Assembly: GCA_035527455.1 (NCBI GenBank)
Contig: DATLAN010000504.1
Location: 1 to 14,204 of the forward strand
DNA: 14,204 nucleotides
Source of the DNA: DATLAN01 sp035527455
GTDB taxonomy: Bacteria > Planctomycetota > Planctomycetia > Pirellulales > Thermoguttaceae
Direction: 5' to 3'
The notes under the pieces were generated by a model. The model was not told where the DNA came from, did no database searches, and saw only the letters and a program-made list of their open reading frames with translations. The number at the start of each line of letters is the position of its first letter. The stretch's first letter is position 1. The translations under genes were made by a program, and so were the position numbers. Shown piece by piece: positions 5,097 to 13,400 of the stretch.

Positions 5097-7055
5097 TTAT
5101 CCGGGCCTTCCGTCGTGGCTGTGGGAAGGCCCGCGGAAGCTGCCGGGCGACTGGGGACGACCTTCGGGCGACTGGGGGCGATCGCCGGGCGGCTGGTAAC
5201 GATCGCGAGGGTCGAATGGCGGACCGCGGCGGTCATCGGGCGGTTGAGAGCGGTCGTCAGGCGGTCGAGAGCGGTCGTCGGGCGGTCTGTAACCTCCGCC
5301 AAAGCCTCGGGGAGGTGTTCCCGGCGATCCCGCTTCATCGCCAGGCTCCGCCGGCGGCTCGATCGGTTCTACGGGCGGTAACGTGGCGCCTTCTTCCAGC
5401 GGCTTGGGGATCAGCGACCAGCCGTGCAGCGAGCCGGCACGGTCGCTCCGTTCCGCCCGAATCATCAGCGTCCAGGTCCCCGTGATCCGCTTGCCGTAGA
5501 AGGTTCTCAGGCTGGGTTCTTTCTTCTCAACCGCCTCGGGTTGGAACCTCCCGGCGAAGGGCGGCCGGGCGTTACGAATAGGTGTCGTCGCCTCGTCGTC
5601 GAAGATCGTATTGCTGAAATGGTCGTCTTCTCCCCCCACGGCCGTGAACAGTTCAACCCGCTCTCCTCCCGGGCCGATGAGGTACGCGTCCAAAGTCGCG
5701 TCGTAGCTGTGCGTGATCGAAATCTGCACGTCGAGGTCCGCAATCACCGTGTCGTCCTTCACCACGATCTGCGAGTAGACCGTCTTTCCGGCGGGAATGA
5801 CCTGGAGCTGGCGGCTGGAGTGTTTTCCGACGGTTTGGTTCATCGCCAGGAGGCATTCGTCGGGCATCACGATCCCGTCGTGATTGAGATCGAACCCCAC
5901 GAACTCCTCCGCCTTCTCGTCGGTCCAGTCGTCGACGAACTCGTCCATGGCGACCTGGCCGTCTCCGTTGAGGTCGCGCTGGCCGAACCATTCCGGCAGG
6001 CCCTTGGGCAGATCGACCGACGTATTGGCCGACCGCTTCTTGAGCCAGAGGTACAGCTCGGCGCGATCGACGACCGTTCCGCTGGCGTTGGCATCGCTCA
6101 TCGGGGCCGTCGTTCCCATGCTGCGCCACTCGATTTGGTCCAGGTTGTTGTCGCGGTTGGCGTCGTAGCGCTGCAGCAGGTCCGCGACCAGGCGCCAGGT
6201 TCCCTGGTCGCCGTATACTTCGCGGCGTTTTCTCTCCTCTTCTTCCTGACGGCGCCGTTGTTCGTACTCGCGGCGGCGTTGCTCTTCGTACTCGCGGCGG
6301 CGCCGTTCCTCCTCCGACATTTGGCCGGAAGCTTGCCCGCCGCGCGAATCGGAGGAAGAATGACCTTGGTGTTGGGCTTCGGCGATGCGCCGCTGGGCGT
6401 AGCGCTCGGCCAGTTCGCGTTGATTGAGCCGGCCGTCGCGGTTGCGGTCGTACGCGAACGGGTCGTCGGACCATTGGCCACTGCGGGCTTCCGATCGATC
6501 CATGAACCCGTCGCGGTTGGTGTCGTATTGCCTCAACCGTTCGGCCGCCCGATCGAGATCGGCCTTCTCGAGCTTGACGGAATTGTCCGGCGTGTCTTCG
6601 CCTGTCCCGAATCCGGGAATCGGCGGAACGTTGTCCACCGGCCCGAAGCTCGGCGGCGGTTCGCCGGCATCGCGACCCACCGCGCCGAGGCCGTCGGGAC
6701 CGTAAGTCGGACGACCGCCGCGGGCCTGGTGGTGTGCGTAGACGGCCTCCTCCAATTCCTCGATCCCAAGCGGCCGCGAGATGTCCAGCTCTGCCAGCGA
6801 AGCGTAGAAGTCGACGTAAGGTTGGGCCTCGTCGCTGATTTCCTCGGGCTCCAACAGTCCGTTGCGATTCGCGTCCATGCGCCAAAGGCTGTCCACGACC
6901 GATTCCGCTCGCTCGTCGCGCGGACGATCGAACCCGGTTCCGCGCGGATCGTCGGGATCGAGCCCGAAGCCGTCCTGGGCGCTGGCCACCGAAGCGGTCA
7001 ACGCAAGGAGCACGAACATCGAGAGTGCCGTCAGGACACAAAACAATTCACGCAT
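5097..7055 (-). CDS. Secreted EF-hand protein with C-terminal P-domain and proline-rich tail
   Basis: This 652-residue protein has a signal peptide (about 1-26, ending SVASA|QDG). It has six recognisable EF-hand calcium loops: DANRNGLLEPEE (61-72), DTNRDGFMDRSE (178-189), DRNRDGRLNQRE (203-214), DANRDNNLDQIE (298-309), DLNGDGQVAMDE (361-372) and DLNHDGIVMPDE (389-400), plus a degenerate one at 321. Residues 245-280 form a highly charged Glu/Arg helix, probably a coiled coil. Residues 418-549 are a P/Homo-B domain: YSQIVVKDDTVIADLDVQIS, then THSYDATLDAYLIGP, and a final ITGTWTLMI...GSLHGWSL. This beta-jelly-roll usually accompanies subtilisin-like proteases, but no protease domain is present. 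The tail (588-638) has degenerate Pro/Asp/Arg repeats. ATG 7055 has GGGGAG 8 nt upstream. The likely role is calcium-dependent adhesion or scaffolding in the periplasm or outside the cell. Domains confident, role inferred. Confidence 0.88.
   Translation of the reverse strand: MRELFCVLTALSMFVLLALTASVASAQDGFGLDPDDPRGTGFDRPRDERAESVVDSLWRMDANRNGLLEPEEISDEAQPYVDFYASLAELDISRPLGIEELEEAVYAHHQARGGRPTYGPDGLGAVGRDAGEPPPSFGPVDNVPPIPGFGTGEDTPDNSVKLEKADLDRAAERLRQYDTNRDGFMDRSEARSGQWSDDPFAYDRNRDGRLNQRELAERYAQRRIAEAQHQGHSSSDSRGGQASGQMSEEERRRREYEEQRRREYEQRRRQEEEERKRREVYGDQGTWRLVADLLQRYDANRDNNLDQIEWRSMGTTAPMSDANASGTVVDRAELYLWLKKRSANTSVDLPKGLPEWFGQRDLNGDGQVAMDEFVDDWTDEKAEEFVGFDLNHDGIVMPDECLLAMNQTVGKHSSRQLQVIPAGKTVYSQIVVKDDTVIADLDVQISITHSYDATLDAYLIGPGGERVELFTAVGGEDDHFSNTIFDDEATTPIRNARPPFAGRFQPEAVEKKEPSLRTFYGKRITGTWTLMIRAERSDRAGSLHGWSLIPKPLEEGATLPPVEPIEPPAEPGDEAGSPGTPPRGFGGGYRPPDDRSRPPDDRSQPPDDRRGPPFDPRDRYQPPGDRPQSPEGRPQSPGSFRGPSHSHDGRPG
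5226..5288 (-). repeat. 21-bp tandem repeat encoding RPPDDRS heptads
   Basis: Three imperfect 21-bp units encode RPPDDRS, RPPDDRS and QPPDDRR, with a further decayed unit (GPPFDPR) beyond. They form the start of the disordered Pro/Asp/Arg tail of the EF-hand/P-domain protein. Unit number could vary between strains by slippage. Confidence 0.7.
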
Positions 7056-7158
7056 CGGCAAGTCTCCCCGGTCGTCCAACCTGAGAGAGGGCTGTTGCCC
7101 AAGGGTCCCACTGCAGGCAAGCATGTCGCCATACACCCCGGGCGGAAGGTATATGCGC

Positions 7159-7187
7159 AGAATAGCTAAAACGCTCAGGGATGTCAA
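7159..7187 (-). promoter_or_regulatory. Sigma70-like promoter for the EF-hand/HAD unit
   Basis: The minus strand has a perfect TTGACA (7187-7182), a 17-nt spacer and TATTCT (7164-7159, four of six to TATAAT). This predicts transcription starting near 7152 with a leader of roughly 95 nt before ATG 7055. It sits back to back with a promoter-like sequence for the sulfatase. Confidence 0.6.
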
Positions 7188-7224
7188 TGGTTTCCGGAAA
7201 TTCAGCCCGGAAAACCTCGATTCC

Positions 7225-7253
7225 TTGACAAGGCGATGGCGGCTGTTCAGAAT
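7225..7253 (+). promoter_or_regulatory. Sigma70-like promoter for the sulfatase gene
   Basis: The plus strand has a perfect TTGACA (7225-7230), 17 nt, then CAGAAT (7248-7253, four of six to TATAAT). The predicted leader to ATG 7342 is about 80 nt. The -35 box lies 37 bp from the divergent -35 box of the EF-hand gene, so a regulator binding 7188-7224 could affect both. Confidence 0.5.
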
Positions 7254-7341
7254 CGAGTGGTCACGCACGAGAAGAGGTTTCTCCGCGTTTTTCTCGCAAA
7301 CTGGGGAATTCCAGCATCGGTAATGAACTCCGAGGACGATC

Positions 7342-8715
7342 ATGAAAGCAAGAACTCGCATCTCCACGAACGCTTTGCTCTGGGCCGTGATGGCCGTGTT
7401 CCTGCCGGGCTCGCTCGCGGTATCTTTCGCCGCCGAAAGGCAAATCGCCGAGAAGCCCAATATCGTCGTCATCCTCGCCGATGACCTCGGCTACGGCGAC
7501 ACGAGCACCTACGACGGCTGGATCGACACGCCGCACCTGGACAAGCTGGCCGCCGAAGGGATGAAACTGACCGACTTCCATTCCAGCGGGAACGTTTGCA
7601 GTCCGACCCGGGCCGGACTGTTGACCGGGCGGTATCAGCAACGCTCAGGCATCCCCATGGTGATCAACGCCGATCCGAACGTCGCCGCCCATCACCGCGG
7701 ACTGCAAACGTGCGAAGTCACTTTCGCCGAACGGCTCGGGCAAGTCGGCTACACGACCGCCGTCTTCGGCAAGTGGCACCTGGGTTACAGCAAGGAGTTC
7801 AATCCGCTCCATCACGGGTTCGATCGCTTCCGCGGGTACGTCAGCGGCAACATCGACTACATTTCTCACTACGACCGCGTGGGTGTGTACGATTGGTGGG
7901 AAGGCCTCGACCTGATCGAGGAAGAAGGCTACTCGACGCACCTGATCACCAAACACGCCGTTCGATTCATCGAAGAGAACAAGGACCGGCCGTTCTGCGT
8001 CTACGTCGCGCACGAGGCCGTACACAGTCCGTACCAAGGGCCCGACGATCCGGCCGAGCGGGGACCGCGGGCACAACGTCGCCCCAAAGACAACCGGTCC
8101 GGCGAAGGCGACGCCAAACGGGCCTATCGCCAGATGATGGAGGAAATGGACAAAGGCGTCGGGCAGGTGGTGGATGCCCTCGAGCGGCTGGGGCTGGCCG
8201 ACAACACGCTGGTCTTCTTCTTCTCCGACAACGGGGCCACTCCCAATGGGAGCAACGGGCCGCTGCGGGAATTCAAGGGAAGCGATTGGGAAGGCGGACA
8301 CCGCGTGCCGGCCGTGGCCTGGTGGCCCGGCAGAATCCAAGCCGGCAGCACCAGCGACCAGTTGGCCATCGGGATCGACCTGATGCCCACGATGTTGGCC
8401 CTGGCCGGCGCGTCGGTGCCGGAAGGGCACCGGCTCGACGGCGTCGACCTCTCGCCGGTCCTCTTCGAAGGCAAGTCGCTGGGCGACCGCAAGCTCTTCT
8501 GGAACGGAAACGCGATGCGAGACGGGCCGTGGAAATTGATCCGACAAGGCAAGGGTGCCCAAGGCGTCGGGTTGTACAACCTGGCCGAAGACCTCGGCGA
8601 GCAGAACAACCTGGCGGAGCAGCACCCGCAGCGCGTCGAGCAAATGCTCGCGGAAATCGCGGCCTGGCAGGACGACGTGACAGCCACCGCGACCGCTCAG
8701 CCCGACGGACTCTGA
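7342..8715 (+). CDS. Secreted type I (formylglycine-dependent) sulfatase
   Basis: This 457-residue protein starts with a signal peptide (about 1-31, hydrophobic core ALLWAVMAVFLPGSLAV). It belongs to the alkaline-phosphatase-like arylsulfatase family and should hydrolyse sulfate esters, probably on polysaccharides, outside the cytoplasm. Visible active-site elements are the calcium ligands Asp47-Asp48 in VVILADDLGYGD, the sulfatase signature CSPTR (Cys86 to Arg90, followed by AGLLTGR) in which Cys86 would become formylglycine, GKWHLG (143-148, Lys144 and His146), HEAVHSPY (224-231, His228), and FFSDNGA (293-299, Asp296-Asn297). The C-terminal subdomain ends with LYNLAEDLGEQNNLAEQHP, the usual closing motif. 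Length is typical for the compact family members. The cysteine form needs a formylglycine-generating or anaerobic maturase encoded elsewhere. ATG 7342 is preceded by GAGGA at good spacing. It stands alone, divergent from the EF-hand gene. Family certain, substrate unknown. Confidence 0.95.
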   Translation: MKARTRISTNALLWAVMAVFLPGSLAVSFAAERQIAEKPNIVVILADDLGYGDTSTYDGWIDTPHLDKLAAEGMKLTDFHSSGNVCSPTRAGLLTGRYQQRSGIPMVINADPNVAAHHRGLQTCEVTFAERLGQVGYTTAVFGKWHLGYSKEFNPLHHGFDRFRGYVSGNIDYISHYDRVGVYDWWEGLDLIEEEGYSTHLITKHAVRFIEENKDRPFCVYVAHEAVHSPYQGPDDPAERGPRAQRRPKDNRSGEGDAKRAYRQMMEEMDKGVGQVVDALERLGLADNTLVFFFSDNGATPNGSNGPLREFKGSDWEGGHRVPAVAWWPGRIQAGSTSDQLAIGIDLMPTMLALAGASVPEGHRLDGVDLSPVLFEGKSLGDRKLFWNGNAMRDGPWKLIRQGKGAQGVGLYNLAEDLGEQNNLAEQHPQRVEQMLAEIAAWQDDVTATATAQPDGL

Positions 8716-8779
8716 AGTCGTAACCGGCGGGTCGCGGCTTTAGGGTTTGCGCAAGAATTACTTGTACACTTCTTGGCGA

Positions 8780-8856
8780 GGGTGGCACGCCCTGAGGAAC
8801 GAAGGGCGTGGTATGGCAGGTTTTCCACGCCCTTCGTTCCTCAGGGCGTGCCACCC
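8780..8856. repeat. 32-bp perfect inverted repeat (REP/BIME-like)
   Basis: Left arm 8780-8811 (starting GGGTGGCACGCCCTGAGG) and right arm 8825-8856 (ending CAGGGCGTGCCACCC) are perfectly complementary, with a 13-nt loop. Each arm contains a smaller hairpin formed by CACGCCCT and AGGGCGTG. The sequence is unlike the other repeat families in the window. It sits between the converging sulfatase and TPR genes and could end transcription on both strands, although no U-tract is obvious. Confidence 0.85.
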
Positions 8857-8860
8857 CGCC

Positions 8861-8903
8861 GGTCGCGGTGGTTTGCGGGACGCGACCACCGGTCGCGGCT
8901 TTA
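8861..8903. repeat. GGTCGCG/CGCGACC short repeat cluster
   Basis: The heptamer occurs as GGTCGCG (8861-8867), CGCGACC (8881-8887) and GGTCGCG (8891-8897). The last two form a 7-bp palindrome with a 3-nt loop. A 13-nt direct copy, GGTCGCGGCTTTA, is found at 8730-8742 and again at 8891-8903, flanking the 32-bp inverted repeat. The right copy contributes the TAA stop of the TPR gene (complement of 8901-8903). This looks like a separate REP-type repeat, or the edges of an inserted unit. Confidence 0.55.
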
Positions 8904-10343
8904 TTGGCCCTCGCCGATCGGGGGCGTTTCGCTCGGCCCGACGTTGATCGGCACTCCGCTGCGATACTTCTCCATCAGATTCAGCAGCTTCATCCGCTGG
9001 GGATGGTCGGTCTCCAGATCCAGCACCATCTGCCATTGGGCCACCGCCTCCGGGTACTTCTGGGCCTCTTCGTAGGCGTTGCCCAGTTTCAGGTGCAGCG
9101 AGGCCGTTTGTGGGCTCTCGGATACGGCCGCCGCGAGGAACTCGATGTATTTGTCCAACTCGCCGGACTGGTTGTATTGCTCGGCGACCTCGACGTAGGC
9201 GTCGACCAGCGTGGCCTCGTAGGCCGCGGAATCGAGCTTGATCGCTTCTTTCAACAACTCCAGGTACCGATCGAACTGCCCGGTGCCGAACGCCGCCTGG
9301 GCGTAATAGTACTGGAACAACGCCTTGTCCTCGTCGGGCACGTTGCCGCCGATCGCGGTGAACATCTCATAGGCCTGGGCGTAGCGCCGGGCGTTGAGGT
9401 AGATCGTCGCCTGGAGCACGCGGATGTCCGCGCGGTCTTCGATGCCGTCGGCCACCGCCTTGGCCACCTGATAAACGGCCGACGTCTCCGGGGCACAGCG
9501 GAACACGTCCTTGCCGCCCGGCACCGGTTCGATCAGGTACCAGCGGTCGTTGATCTCGCCCGCCTTGCCCGACTTGACCGTCTGCGTGCTGATCCGCCCG
9601 AAGTAGTTCCGCAGGTTGAAGAACGCGGTACCGAGCTTGTAACGCAGCACCGGGCTATCCAGCCCCAGACGCAAGGCCGATTGATACGACTCGGCGGCCA
9701 GCGCGAAGAAGTTGCCCGCCAGGTAGATGTTGCCGAGCTGGTAATGGTCCATGGCGCTTTGCGGGTTGAGCTTGACGGCCTCTTCGTACGACTTGCGGGC
9801 GTTCTCGTGGTCGTCGAGGTTGTACTGGGCCTCGGCCAGCATGTGATACGTGGGGTAGTCGTGGCGATACTTCAGCAGCGGCTCCAACACGCGGACCACG
9901 TCCTTGTAGCGTTTGGCGGCCGAGTGGATCTCGCCCAGCGTCTGGCCGGCCTCGACGTGGTCGGGCGCCGTCTTGATGATCTCTTCGAGCTGCTTGGCGG
10001 CCTCGTCGTCTTGTCCGGCGTAGCGGTACGCCCGGGCGAGGTGCAGCCGGTAGCTGGTCTTGGTCTGGTCGGCCGCGACGGCCTGGTCGAGCAGCTTGAT
10101 CGCCTCCTGGTACCGGCCGCGAAACATCGCGTCGCGGCCGTTGCTGAAGAAATCTTCGGCCGTGGGCTTTTCGGGTTCGGCCGCGGGCTTTTCAGGTTCG
10201 GCCGCGGGCTTTTCAGGTTCGGCCGCCGGGGCTTCCGATTTCGGCTCGGCCTTCTCGGGCTGAGGGTCGGCGAACGCGGCCGAAGCGAACGTGGCCAATG
10301 CCAATCCGAGCGTCAACGGCCACAGGGTGTTTTGGATCCGCAT
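8901..10343 (-). CDS. Exported tetratricopeptide-repeat protein
   Basis: This 480-residue protein has a signal peptide (1-25, ending SAAFA|DP) and then a low-complexity Ala/Glu/Pro/Lys linker (26-62) built of AEPEKPA heptads. Residues 63-245 carry TPR helices, for example GRDAMFRGRYQEAIKLLDQA, HLARAYRYAGQDDEAAKQLE, and MDHYQLGNIYLAGNFFALAA. Residues about 245-300 do not fit the TPR pattern (RISTQTVKSGKAGE, RWYLIEPVPGGKDVF). TPRs resume from 305 to 460. The protein is probably an envelope scaffold or assembly factor, since TPRs bind other proteins. ATG 10343 has a strong TGAGGAG ribosome site 8-9 nt upstream. It follows the giant TPR gene by 70 nt in the same direction, most likely as one operon. 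The stop codon lies inside a repeat copy. TPR call sure, partner unknown. Confidence 0.88.
   Translation of the reverse strand: MRIQNTLWPLTLGLALATFASAAFADPQPEKAEPKSEAPAAEPEKPAAEPEKPAAEPEKPTAEDFFSNGRDAMFRGRYQEAIKLLDQAVAADQTKTSYRLHLARAYRYAGQDDEAAKQLEEIIKTAPDHVEAGQTLGEIHSAAKRYKDVVRVLEPLLKYRHDYPTYHMLAEAQYNLDDHENARKSYEEAVKLNPQSAMDHYQLGNIYLAGNFFALAAESYQSALRLGLDSPVLRYKLGTAFFNLRNYFGRISTQTVKSGKAGEINDRWYLIEPVPGGKDVFRCAPETSAVYQVAKAVADGIEDRADIRVLQATIYLNARRYAQAYEMFTAIGGNVPDEDKALFQYYYAQAAFGTGQFDRYLELLKEAIKLDSAAYEATLVDAYVEVAEQYNQSGELDKYIEFLAAAVSESPQTASLHLKLGNAYEEAQKYPEAVAQWQMVLDLETDHPQRMKLLNLMEKYRSGVPINVGPSETPPIGEGQ
10157..10219 (-). repeat. 21-bp tandem repeat encoding AEPEKPA heptads
   Basis: Three 21-bp units (10157-10177, 10178-10198, 10199-10219) follow each other. 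The second and third are identical and the first differs at two bases. A fourth decayed unit follows. They encode the periplasmic Pro/Glu/Lys spacer after the signal peptide of the TPR protein. Near-identity suggests recent slippage. Confidence 0.8.
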
Positions 10344-10399
10344 GATCGGGTCTCCTCATATCTTCGTTAGTGAGTCTATCGTCCTATACGGGGCCGGCG

Positions 10400-10415
10400 A
10401 AGCCGCAAGCGGCTT
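10400..10415 (-). terminator. Small intercistronic hairpin after the giant TPR gene
   Basis: The minus strand reads AAGCCGCTTGCGGCTT across the stop codon of the large TPR gene, a 6-bp stem with a CTTG loop. There is no U-run after it, so it is more likely a modest attenuator or 3'-end stabiliser than a full terminator. This is consistent with the next gene being in the same operon. Confidence 0.3.
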
Positions 10416-13400
10416 AGAGCCAGTAGGTCTTGATCCAGACGATCTGATCCTTGGCCTTGGCGACCAGCGGCCCGCTGGGGTAATTGGTGACGTAGTTCGT
10501 GTAGGCGTCCATGGCCTTGACCCACTCGCCCAGATGCTCGTAGTTCTCGGCGATGGCGAACTGGGCCTGTGCCGCCCTCTCGCCGCCGCGATAGCTCTGC
10601 AAGAAGGCTTCGTAGGCCTTGACCGCCTCGGCGTACTTCTCTTCGCGTTCGTAGTGTTGGGCAATTCGCCAACTGGCGTCCTCGGCCACGGAAGCGCTGC
10701 TGAACTGCCGGACGATCTCCAGCCAGGTGGCCATCGCGGCGTCGGAATCCTTCAACTGCTGGTCGTAGATCGTGGCCATCTGCAGCAGGGACTCGTCGGC
10801 CTTGTCGGCCCCGGCGACCTTCGAGGCGGAAGTGTACGCCTCGACGGCCTTGCGCAGCGCCGCGTTGATCTTGTCCTGCCGGTCGGCCAGTTGGGTCGCG
10901 GTGAGCGATTCGACTTCCTGTTCGGCCTTCTGCGCGAAGAGTCGCACGTTGGCGTCGTTGAACTGGCCGAAGTTGCCGGCCTTCAGCGCCTCTTCGAACT
11001 CGGCCGACTCCCCCTTGCCCTGCTCCTTCAGATCGGCGATCTTCTTCGACCGGCCCTCTTGCTGGATGAACAGATTATCCCGCGACAACTGGTAGGCCCG
11101 CCGCTGGGCCACCTCCTTGTTCCGCGCCAGCGTCGTCTCCCGGGTCACGGTGGCCAGCGTGGTGGCCTCGTCCTCGTGGCTCTTGCCGACCACGTACAAG
11201 GCGTCGTCGGCCAGCGGACTGCCGGGATATTTCGCGGCCACTTCGAGCAGGGCCTCGCGGGCCTTGTCCGTCTCGTCCAGCGTCAGGTACGCCGTGCCGA
11301 CCGCGTACAGGGCGTCGTCGGCCAGGTGGCTCTGCGGCCAATTCGCAACCACCTTGCGAAACTCGATGATCGCCTTGACCGGGTTGGCCAACTGGTCGCG
11401 CACGATGGTGGCGATCTGGAACTGGGCGTCGAACGCCTTCCGCTGGCCTTCCTGATCGACCAGCCCCTGGTATCGGGCCAGGTCCTTGAGCACCTCGATC
11501 CGCCGGTTGGCCTCCGCCACCTTGGCGTCCTGGGCATAAGCCTCGACGTATTCTCGATACGCCTCCGTTGCCTCGCGCCACTGGCTGAGATTGATCGTAC
11601 ACTCGGCGATCGCCCATTTGGCATCCTGGCGGAACTGCCCGTTCTCGAACTCGTCGATCACCCGGCGGTAGGCCGCGATGGCGTCTTCCCAGGCCTCGTT
11701 GGTCTGGTGGATCTGGCCGACCATGGTCAGCGCCTGGCCGGCCTGGGCGTGCCGCGGAAAGCTGTCGACGAACGTCTCCAGGACGTGCAGCGCCTCGACG
11801 TACCGCTTCTGACCCTTCAACTCGGAACCGATCTGGAAGATGGCGTCTTGCAGACTCTGATCGTCGCCGCCCCGGACGAAATTCAACTCCTGATACGCCT
11901 GGGCCGCGCGGAGCGGGCGCTTCAGCTTCTGGTGATACGTCTGGGCGATCTTCATCGCCGCCTGCTGCGAAAGGCCGTGCATCGGATCGTGGATCGTCAA
12001 CTCGTTCCAGACGACGATCGCCTCGTCGTCGAAGCCGCGCCCCTCCAACTCGAAAGCAATCTCCCAAAGCATCTGCGGAATCGTGGAAATCTGCGGATGG
12101 TCGCAGTGCTCCTCGGCCACCCGGCGGAGTTCCCTCGCCGTGCGGACGTATTGGCCGCGCGCCAGCGTGGGACTAAAGGCGGCGATCACTCGGGCCTGCG
12201 TGAGGAAGCTCTTGGCGACGTCCCACTGGGCTTGCTGTTGGTAGCTCTTCTCCTTGGGGAAGTCGGCCACCACGCCGGCCAGCTTCGTCCGGGCCGTGTC
12301 GAAACGGTCCGACACCCTCTTGAGCATCTCCTGCCTGGTCGCTTTGCGCTCGATCGGTTTGGTCGCCCAGGCCAGCCAGTCGCGGGCGGCCTCCAGACTG
12401 AGCTTGGGCCGCTCGCGATCCGTCTGGTTGTCGTCGAGGAACCGCTGGGCCAACTCGGCGGAAAGCTGCCACTGGGTCAATCCCCGCCAATGCCCCACCA
12501 TCACCAGGATCTCGCCGCGGGCTTGCTCGGCGGTGGGCGTTTCGGCGTGGTCCTTGCGGATCGCCTGAAAGATGTCGTAGGCGGCGGCGATCGCTTTCTC
12601 CTGCCGGGCCAGTTCGGCTTCCGAGATGACGGGAGCCGGCGGCATTTGCACGGAGAACTGCTGACCCTGGCCGGCTTGCGATCCGTCCTGCTGCACGTCC
12701 GACTGGTAAAAGGTGATGTTCTCGCGCATTTGCGCCACCTGCAACGCACGCTGTGCCTCTTGCTGATTGATCATCGCCAGCAACTGCACGTCGCGGTTCG
12801 CCTCGTCGCTGGGTTGGGCGAAGGTGCCGCCGCTAATTCTCATCTGCTCCGTTTGCAGCGAGTCGATATTCGCCTGGAGATCGGGAATCTTCTCTACCAG
12901 ATTGATCGCGCCGGTCACCACAGGGCTCGGGGCGGGATCCGGCTCGGCGACCGGTTGCCGCGACGGCGGCGGCGGAGTGAAGGGACCGGCGTCTTCGCCC
13001 GAGCGGCTTCCTCTGCTTTCGCCCGCCGGCATCGCGGCGCGATACATGCCCGCCAGCATGGCCGGATCGGTCGCGATGCCCGGCCCTCGCAACCCGGTCG
13101 AGGTCAGCGTGGCAAGGACCTCCCGGGCGTGACCCGGCATGGCGCGGCCCAGTTGGCACACGCCCCGGGCGAACTTCAGCCGCTCGGGCCGCCGGATGTC
13201 GAGTTCCGACGCCAGCAGGTCGGCAAACACTCCGTCGGCCACGTCCCACGCGTCGATCTTGGCATATTCGCCGGCCACGGCCATGATCTTCGAAGTGGCA
13301 TTGCTCACCAGCGAACTCTCCGGATGATCCGCGATGAAACTGCGATAGGCCGCAATGGCCGCGGCGAACTCTTCGCTGAGCTTCGCCGGTGGCGGATCGT

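Noticed and set aside
5093..5338. Upstream extension of the HAD gene by 82 residues
   Set aside because: This extension is the EF-hand gene's Pro/Asp/Arg tail read in another frame, rich in RP and AL repeats. HAD similarity starts after 5092.
5424..7169. Long 581-codon open frame on the plus strand
   Set aside because: A high-GC shadow of the EF-hand gene. Composition is low-complexity Val/Arg/Leu and no domain is visible.
7056..7472. N-terminal extension of the EF-hand protein by 139 residues
   Set aside because: ATG 7055 has a GGGGAG site and a clean signal peptide. The extension would cross both promoters and overlap the sulfatase start.
8808..10370. 520-codon plus-strand frame opposite the TPR gene
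   Set aside because: Antisense shadow. Its repetitive Phe/Gly/Arg stretch is the reverse of the AEPEKPA repeat.
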